A stretch of 64,000 nt of DNA, taken from positions 310,001 through 374,000 of the forward strand of contig WACJ01000306.1 of NCBI GenBank assembly GCA_008973525.1, given 5' to 3'. The position numbers were made by a program, and so were the translations under genes. Each line of letters starts with the position of its first letter. Positions within the stretch are counted from its first letter, which is position 1. This document shows positions 56,858 to 64,000 of this stretch, in pieces. Source of the DNA: Stenopsyche tienmushanensis. Lineage: Eukaryota > Arthropoda > Insecta > Trichoptera > Stenopsychidae. The notes under the pieces are model-generated. The model was given only the letters and a program-made list of their open reading frames with translations. It was not told where the DNA came from and searched no databases.

Positions 56858-59640
56858 GATTACTTGTCCAAGATATTCAAAGCTCTCGGTCAAAATCTTT
56901 GAATATTTTGAATAAACTGAGATTCGTATTTTTTTTTAATTACAAGTGATACTTAGTGCAAATAAATTATCTTGGAGCGAATTGTACAAATAAATGCATT
57001 TGAATAAGTTTGTACAGACTACAGATAAGTCTTCGCTGGAAATGAGGATACCACAAAAACACTGAATATTTAATTTTTATTTCCTCTTGAGAAGTTCCTC
57101 TTATTTCGCTGGACTGTTATAGATTTTTTTTTATAATCTCCTATGCCTCAATGCGAAGACACTCATATAAATTTTGCATGTACAATTTTCAAATGGCAAA
57201 AATTTTAGAGCTCAATGGTTTGGGATCGAATGAGCTATTAGTTTCAGTTAGAGTAACAATGCATGAAACATTAATTAGACAGACGGCGATTTATGAATGC
57301 ACGCTTTCGAATACTGTACGGTAAGATTTCGTTTTAAGTGAAGGGATTTCTATGCGATTTTGAACATTGACAAATTTGATAAAAACCGGTAGTGGATGTT
57401 CGTTGCGATGAAACTTTGTTAATAAAATATGGAGGGATGGAAACGATGGCTTGTCGTCCTAAAGCGTCAGAGCGACATTCAGAAGGCATCGTTTGCTAGG
57501 AATGGATTACTGGGATGCTGATGTCTGCCAGATGTGCTTAAGTAAGAGAACGAAGCTCTAGACAAACTAAATTTGTGGGCGAGCTTTCGGCTGGCGGTCA
57601 TCGCGAATACCTCTTATATACACTTAGGTTGAATCTATTATCTTCAGATAGCTTGAATTTCCCAGTGAATATTCCACTGCCAAACGTTCAAGGACTCATT
57701 GGGTATTTACTCTTTTAAAGTTATTCTGGTAACCTGAAATAATTAAACCGATCGTGATGCTTTGTTTGTCAATCAGCATACTTGTTATAATTTAGCTATT
57801 TCAAAGGAGGATCTTGAAAATCTTTAACTGAGTTCAATAAACTTTCGTCATCGATGTGACAACGCCCTTGAATATTCTTCTTCAGAGAATATTTCTAATG
57901 TGACACTCGATAATCTGAATTAGAATCGTGTATATTATGGATTCTTAGTTATTATTAAAAATGCCATACTGATTCCATTCTAATAATCTAACCATTTGAT
58001 TGCAATATTCTTTGGAAACAATTAGTATGATTTGGAAATTAAAGCGATATTTAATTACGAGTATTTTAATAAGAGAGGAGTGAAATCGATACATTTCATG
58101 GTAATAAATTAAATATAATATAACCATATCTAACATTTACGTATTGAAGAGATGCTTATCGAGATCTTAGGCTTTTAAATGAATAATAATAAATGTTACT
58201 GTAATTGTCATATTCCTTTTGACTAACAGGCGTGATGTCAACACCTTTAGAAAAGTTTATTAAATTCAATTCCTTCCACGAACTTGGTTTTTTTTTATTT
58301 ATTTAGTTAATTTTTATACGATTTCATTTTTTGGAGACGTGTCCTTCTCGCCGGCTTCCTCGATCTCATAAATATGGTTTAAAGCTCAATAAATAAACAT
58401 CTGGGTCAAATAAATGTATTTCCATTCTCTTCTGGCCTCTTCGTCCTCCTCTGAAGTCTCTTCAGCGACCCGATAAAGAACGAACCCGCGCGTAGGCCGT
58501 ACATTTCGGAGCACACTTGCGGGATGAGTTTTTTTTAATTAATTGGCTATTTTGACGGTCTCTCTCGCCAATGATTATTAAATATCCACAACATTAATTT
58601 CGTTATAGCCTTCATCTCTTGTAGGTCTATTGTGTGGGGGCAATTTGAGACTTTAGATAATAATTTCATTTGATAATATGCCATATTATATGTTATTGCA
58701 GGCTTCATTCTAAATGTAAAAAAAAGTTTGAATATTTATTTTATTGAAATTTCCAGCCTCTTATACTGAAAATGCTATTTGTATTCAAAATATATGCGTT
58801 ACAGCCTGAAATATGTTGTTTTTACTGCCACGTTTATTCTTCTCGCTGAATTTATTTTAACGCTGTGTATTTTTACGTCGCCGTTATTAAGAAATTTTAC
58901 TCTGAGTAATGAGAGAGAGAGAGCTTCAAGTAATTGATTTGAAATTAGATTGTATCGGATGATTAGATCGTCTGTATTTGAGATGCCATGAAAATAGTTT
59001 TCATTTCAAAGTGAGACAGTTTTGGAACGTATCCATTATTCATCGGCTGACTTCGTTCAATTTTGGTAATGCATTTATTCACTGCTTCAATTTTTCCAGA
59101 GTCATTCTGCGCGATGTTTCATCCGGAACCGAGAGATAATCTGGCTGTGAAAACTTTATTTTCCATTTTCGCAGTTTTCTTCGCCAAATGCGCCATTACT
59201 GACTCCTCGATCCGCATATTATTCTACTTTGTTTGCTAAGTAGGCGTATGAGATTTACATTATTACATTTCTAAATAAATACGGACGTGTGTTTTATAAA
59301 TTCATTCTGACTCCTAAACCTCGGAACGGTAGTACGTTTCAACCGAGAAAACTTCGACTTCGATAAAAAAGCAAAAAAGGGGTGGCAGAATAAAACGGTC
59401 GTAATCGTAGAACAAACATTTTTACGTCTGGCATGTAAGTGTTTCATCTTATTTTACAAAGTTTTCACGTACAATTTTTCTCGATATATTGAAAAATATT
59501 CAATGTGGCGATCCTATTAGGCTTGCAAACACGCAACTTCGACGGATCCCTAATAGAATAATAATCCCCTGAAAGCGATGCAGAATCAGATGTTGCAAAC
59601 CTTTAGTTACATTTATTTCATAAAGAGAAGAGCCATTTCA
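56858..59640. other. Unique sequence with less AT-rich patches
   Basis: 57400-57640, 58320-58560 and 59040-59440 are less AT-rich than the average here, with no repeat partner and no recognisable domain. They could be conserved non-coding DNA. A GAGAGAGAGAGAG run lies near 58912-58922. Confidence 0.35.
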
Positions 59641-60281
59641 AAAATGTAATAAAAAAATAATATTTCCGTCAAAACCACCGATAACATCATAAAATATTTC
59701 CTATTGATAATTCTTCATTTTTTAAGGTAATCGATAAATAAAATAACCTGCACATCTCAAAATTTCCGTTTTTGGTCGCTTTTGGCAACTTTTGGCGGTT
59801 GCTGTATATTCAGCTGACCGCCAATTAGATTCTAAAGTATAGTGCTGAATACTTGTATCATCCATTGTCACATATCGCATGAAAAAGTCCTTTTTATTGC
59901 GCAAAAACAACTCCAAACAGCCCTCTGAGCTGTCGACAAGTTGTTCTTTTTGATCGACTGTGAGCTAACGCGGTACCCGTTTCGAACAGAGCTTTCTCAT
60001 GGACAAATGTTAATGTAAATTGGTGATACACTATCTTCTGATATCTTTAATATTTCAGATATCTCACAAAATTTCAATTTACGTTCGGTTAAAACTGCTC
60101 TGTAATTTTTAAAATTATTTTCTGGCACAATTGCTAAATTTAGGCGACCAGAGCGTTCAGCACTATCGGCGTTTGTACGGCCGCGTTTAAAATTAGCTAA
60201 CCATTTCTTGACGGAGCAGTCTGAATAACACTTGTTAAGCCGTTGCTTTGCTTTAACCGTATTTTTTTCATTTAAAAGCAA
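59640..60281 (-). pseudogene. Mariner transposase, N-terminal two thirds
   Basis: Minus strand from 60281: LLNEKNTVKAKQRLNKCYSD, VKKWLANFKRGRTNADSAER, SGRLNLAIVPEN and LKFCEISEILKISEDSV form the HTH and linker. After a frameshift come MRKLCSKRVPR, stop, LTVDQKEQLVDSSEGCLELF, LRNKKDFFMRYVTMDDTSIQ and HYTLESNWRSAEYTA. The first catalytic Asp (VTMDDT) is kept, but the Trp that normally follows two residues later is Ser. Next come KRPKTE and KF, a TGA where mariner has Trp, and DVQVILFIDYLKK. Homology fades at about 59650. The frame is interrupted by at least four stops. It overlaps the start of the part preserved at 47.9-48.35 kb and is of the same lineage. Confidence 0.87.
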
Positions 60282-60451
60282 TGCTTTATCATAACATACG
60301 ATTTTTTTTTCCTGTAGTAGGGGAATCTTACATAAGACACCCTGAAGTTAGATCCCATGGTAGTGTCAGATTCTTACTGACTAAATCCCTCTCTTGCCTT
60401 TCTCTCACCGGTATTGTTTATCATATCGCTTCAGAGGGACAGGTAGTCTGG

Positions 60452-60625
60452 TCATGCGTATGGTCCTATTATAGTATTGGAGAGCCGCTCTGCGTTTCTC
60501 TCTCGCTGCTTTCTTTGGCGCTCATAATTTCTTCCATGTATTTCCACGTACTCCTTGCTCACTATCATGCTGTGGATCATATCTTCGACTTTTAGCTCGG
60601 CTACCTCGAGTGCTTGTTTTAGCAT
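60452..60625 (-). CDS. Short charged coiled-coil-like ORF, unidentified
   Basis: A minus-strand frame of 57 codons starts at 60625 with MLKQALEVAELKVEDMIHSM and is rich in Glu, Arg and Gln later (NYERQRKQRERNAERL), with a helical, coiled-coil-like pattern. It ends at a TGA at 60452. It lies about 170 bases upstream of the mariner reading frame but matches no part of that protein that I know. It may be a relic of a LINE or host protein; no function is claimed. Confidence 0.27.
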   Translation of the reverse strand: MLKQALEVAELKVEDMIHSMIVSKEYVEIHGRNYERQRKQRERNAERLSNTIIGPYA

Positions 60626-60639
60626 TTTAATTGCTTAGA

Positions 60640-61740
60640 AAATTATAAAAGTGGCGCCACTTAAATTACTGTAACTTGTGAACTGAATATCAAACTGTTA
60701 TGAAATTTCGACACGTAATATTTAAAGGTTTATAATTCCTAAAAATGATATGGATTTTTCAATAGTGGCACCGATTATTTGTCATCCTACGAAATTATAT
60801 GTTAATATAGTGGCATATAAACAATGTAAAGTTAAAATCCATCATTAGAAGAAAACGAGAAAAAAAACGGAAATACGAACTTTAAGTCAGATTTAGATCT
60901 TTAATTGAGTCTTCCGGCGTTGTGATTTAAGAATAAGCAAATATTCGCCAGTCGTTGGATGGAAACTAAATGGCCGAGTGAATAAAACGACAAAGTTTAA
61001 ATGTCGAAGAAACTATCCACTCATAAGGCAGAAATGGTCAACAGTGCTTACAAAAATAGAATGCGATATCTAAAAGAAGCCAATATATATTCTTAGCTCT
61101 CTATAAAAATGTCTCAGAAAGCGACCCTAAATAGATAGATGGACCGTGCTAAGGAGGATATGATTGGGATCACATTCATCAAAGGAAACGCGTAAAAAGA
61201 CCGTTCCGGGGACTTAGTTTTGATATATATTATGTTTTATGAGGAATAATCACTACTTTGTTTTTTTTTTAATTCTGAATATTTAATAAAAATAATTAAA
61301 TTAACGAATTTACGTAAATTGGAAGAATTTAAGTAACGCGTGGAAGGGTGTGCTCTCGTGATGGATCCACCGCCCGAAACTTTTCAATCAGATTATCTTT
61401 CTTGAAGCATCTTAATGTTTCTTTGTGTGACTTGTACGAACTAAATTTATTTTCTTGTTATATATATTTTTTTAATAAAAAAAATCACAAGTCTTGAAAA
61501 ATTAAAAACACACATGAGTGTCTGGCAATTCAAATGTGTTTTCTACAAAACTGTTTTGTAGATGTTGTTTAGCTTGTATGTCTTTAGAAATAAAGTATAA
61601 ATTCGCCATAAGTTTTGTGCTCGAGGTCTTCAAGATAAGGGCCGCTGCCCGAGGGTGCTGTCATGCTGAAAGAAAGAGAAAGAGAGAGATAGGGAAATAA
61701 AGAGAGCGAAAAGATTAGGGATGAGAAGGCGCGGGAGGGG
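60640..61740. other. AT-rich sequence with a GA-rich patch
   Basis: No gene was recognised. A GA-rich simple-sequence patch lies at about 61665-61720, and opposite-strand open frames there reflect it. Confidence 0.45.
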
Positions 61741-61754
61741 ATAAATCGTAGACC

Positions 61755-61860
61755 GTAGTGTAGTGGCTTAGGTAAAGCCTTGAGCGGCCCTATCTGAATC
61801 TCCGGCAAGTAAACCACTTTGCGAATCCTACGCTAATGTGATAAGTCTGCGATCCTTCTT
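61755..61860 (-). repeat. Inverted partner of the 52.1-kb repeat, copy 2
   Basis: The part 61806-61854 is the reverse-oriented match of 52104-52158. On the plus strand the phrase TAGTGTAGTGGCTTAGG (near 61756-61772) resembles a tRNA A box, and GCGAATCCTAC (about 61821-61831) loosely resembles a B box, so a tRNA-derived SINE read on the plus strand is possible. The B box is too weak to be sure. Confidence 0.5.
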
Positions 61861-62139
61861 TACGCTCTTCAGGGGTCGCCAACAATTAGCCAATTAATAA
61901 GAATTTTAAAATATTCAAAAAGCTAGTGCGCGAAATAGAATGCAATAGATTTTATACTTAACTAATGGCAGAAGAAAAAAAATCAGGCGCTAATAATATA
62001 TAAGCTTTATTAAAAAATTTAAAAATATATATATATAATAATTACAACAAATTTATAAGAATAAAAATATACAGAAAAATAAAAATAAATAATAATAATA
62101 AATAAAATATATAAATAAATATATAAACAAATAAGTATT

Positions 62140-62620
62140 GACCAAGTGTTGGTATAGTGACTTAGATCCTGGACTCTGGTTGCAAAGGTTCGGGTTCAAA
62201 TCCAGATTGTGTAAAAAATGTTCACCGTACCAACAAATTTGGGAGATCGGAAATATTAATATTTCTGATCGATCGTCTCGATCCAGGTTTACCCTGATTT
62301 TCTGGATTAGAAAAAGTAAATTCTGAGGCGATTGATAAAGTCATGCAGGGACGCCCATGAGTGAGTAGTTGAATTTGCAACAATAATTAAATTATCATTT
62401 ATATATAATGATAATTTCGCTACTCACTCATAGATTCTCTCCTCTCCTACCTTTCCAAATAATCCTATCCTTACTTTACCACGTGTGGAAGGCAACGGGA
62501 AACCACCACATTAAATCATTTCCCAAGTAAGATCTCCTATGGAGATCCCCTATATCCGACATCTGATATGACACATCAAAGATTCATGCTTTGATGGACG
62601 TCATGAGGAAAAAAAACAAA
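62140..62620 (+). mobile_element. tRNA-derived SINE with conserved central domain
   Basis: The tRNA-like head has TATAGTGACTTAGATCCTGG (A box region, about 62153-62172) and CGGGTTCAAATCCAG (B box, about 62190-62204). A middle region carries GTGTGGAAGGCAACGGGAAA, a phrase seen in the central domains of several animal SINE families. The 3' part is TCTCCTATGGAGATCCCCTA, then GACATC, and the element ends in A-rich sequence with AAATAAATAA repeats at about 62615-62720. Another A/T-rich AAATAAATA run lies upstream of the head (62080-62130). A deleted relative lies at 10345-10450. It is a pol III type retroposon and encodes no protein. Confidence 0.72.
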
Positions 62621-64000
62621 TAAACTAATTAATTAAATAAAAGAAGTAAATAAATTAAATAGATAAAATAAATCAATAACTAAAATAAATAAATAAAATA
62701 AGTAAAAATAAATAAATCAATTAAAAGAGGGAATGGAGGCAACCAGGCGGTAATAAAAATATGACGTACTTGACTAAGATATTTTTTATCGCGGAAACAG
62801 ACTCCTGCTAAGGAACTAGCCAGAAGAACGCGTCTTCCCACAGTCAAGATCGTCGGTCGACTCTTTAAATTTATTTCCTACGTGCTCACACCCTGACTCT
62901 CGCAACGTAGGAGAGAAAAATGAGGCCACCGTCGATCTTATGAATTGCGTCCGCTTCAGATAATATAACAGGTTTCATCAAGGGGTATTAATTTTCTCAA
63001 AATACAATATTTTAAAATTACTAAAAGTTATAAGGCAATAATTGCTATCATAAACTACATTTTTTACATATTTAAATTGTTGCAAAATTACCCCAGATGG
63101 AAACAGTGAATGCATTTCGCATGATGAATAGGGACATAAGTATACACACATTAAAAGGAATCGAGTCGGGGTCACGGCTTTTCTTCATAGCAGGTGCAAA
63201 GGCTCTCTGAAGTTTTTTGGGTAAGGGATGGCTGATGTCTTCAGAATGAAAGTCGATCGAAAGCAGCGTATAAGAAAATATTAATCCAGGCCACGCTCGA
63301 GCGAGAGACTCGTCGTCATCGGAGTCTCGTAGTTGGAATCTCTCTCTTTTTGAAGATGTAAATAAATATCTTGTTGATAAAGCAGCTATATTATATTATC
63401 AGCAGATATTTTTATCGTCCTTTAAAATTTATCTCCAATCCGATATTCAAACAGACCTCATAGATCATCCGAAAATCCTTGCAATGGCATGGCGCAGTCT
63501 GAGAAGATCGATCACTACTAAGGGCACTCCATTCTGCACAGCGAAACCAAAAAAACAGTTTAATCGATTCGAAGACAGTAAAACACAAAATATAATAATA
63601 AATAATAATAAAATAAATTAGCTATATCTTAGCAACCATTGACACATTATTTGAGTCTATATTATAAAAGGTTGTGAATTCCATCAGAAGCTGCTAGCCG
63701 CAAATATTCCCCGGAGATCCTGGGAATAATGTTACGCGTAATTGATTCTTTATTAATTTATATCTTATCGAAGCTTATTCTTTTCTTCCCCTTTTTGATT
63801 AAATAACATTAAAAACAGTATCAGTCTAAATGAAGTCATGCGGTTTTAAAAGGTTTCCTAATTCAAGCGGTTTATATTTATAATGCAACTAATCGCACAG
63901 ACTCAAAACAGTTTCAAATATGTGTCTAAATTACTTTGGCAAAGATCATAAATATATTTTGAATTATTTTCGACGTATGTAGAATAAAATAAGTCAGACG
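62621..64000. other. Sequence to window end, no recognised gene
   Basis: 62620-62730 is an AAATAAATAA-type simple repeat. 62790-62960 and 63170-63350 are less AT-rich and unexplained. The minus-strand frame at 62978-63175 has no domain. No feature is seen to cross the right edge. Confidence 0.4.

Noticed and set aside
61750..61840. A tRNA gene
   Set aside because: The B box is weak and a partial copy is found in reverse at 52.1 kb, so it is better treated as a repeat.
1..64000. A prokaryotic defence island, CRISPR array, prophage or biosynthetic cluster
   Set aside because: There are no spaced direct repeats with unique spacers, no operon structure and no intact long reading frames; all recognisable proteins are eukaryotic transposon relics.

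Overview
This window looks like a stretch of invertebrate animal nuclear DNA, most likely from an arthropod. It is strongly AT-rich, has no operon-like gene packing and no long intact reading frame, and is filled with decayed eukaryotic mobile elements: mariner, pogo/Tigger, hAT, piggyBac-like MITEs, RTE-like non-LTR retrotransposons, a degenerate LTR element and tRNA-derived SINEs. I cannot name the species. I found no rRNA, no true tRNA gene, no CRISPR array and no intact host gene.

Layout. 1-5.98 kb: two diverged copies of a GC-richer repeat (1-800), a tRNA-derived SINE (about 2.0 kb), a probable LTR with a tRNA-Leu-type primer binding site (2.28-2.72 kb), a pogo-type MITE (3.4 kb), a probable pogo transposase C-terminal relic (4.74-5.23 kb) and a retroposon with a CAT/ATG tail and a 13-bp target duplication (5.25-5.98 kb). 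9.0-10.2 kb: a plus-strand RTE-like endonuclease/reverse transcriptase relic. 10.4-28.8 kb: mostly unique AT-rich DNA with a mariner-type MITE (20.77-21.29 kb) and a mariner relic (22.25-22.62 kb). 28.8-29.5 kb: the C-terminal half of a Tigger transposase. 32-36 kb: a piggyBac-like end, a second SINE copy and a Tigger-type short repeat. 39.9-41.3 kb: two minus-strand copies of the same RTE-like family as at 9-10 kb.

41.74-46.54 kb is the most informative part. A piggyBac-like MITE (TTAA ends) carries a hAT element with an exact 8-bp target duplication, and that hAT in turn carries a minus-strand RTE-type retrotransposon and a foldback element. A related MITE at 56.6 kb preserves the unoccupied site. 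47.9-48.35 and 59.64-60.28 kb: two mariner relics of one lineage. 51.7-55.2 kb: a LINE scrap, a repeat shared with 61.8 kb in opposite orientation, and several pogo/Tigger deletion derivatives. 62.1-62.6 kb: a SINE with a conserved central domain.

The window therefore reads as intergenic or long-intron sequence turned into a transposon graveyard. Three short stretches (about 50.4, 51.0 and 52.4 kb) have exon-like features and may be host exons. I see no evidence of a new functional biological system; the value lies in the nested-insertion record and in the internally deleted element families.
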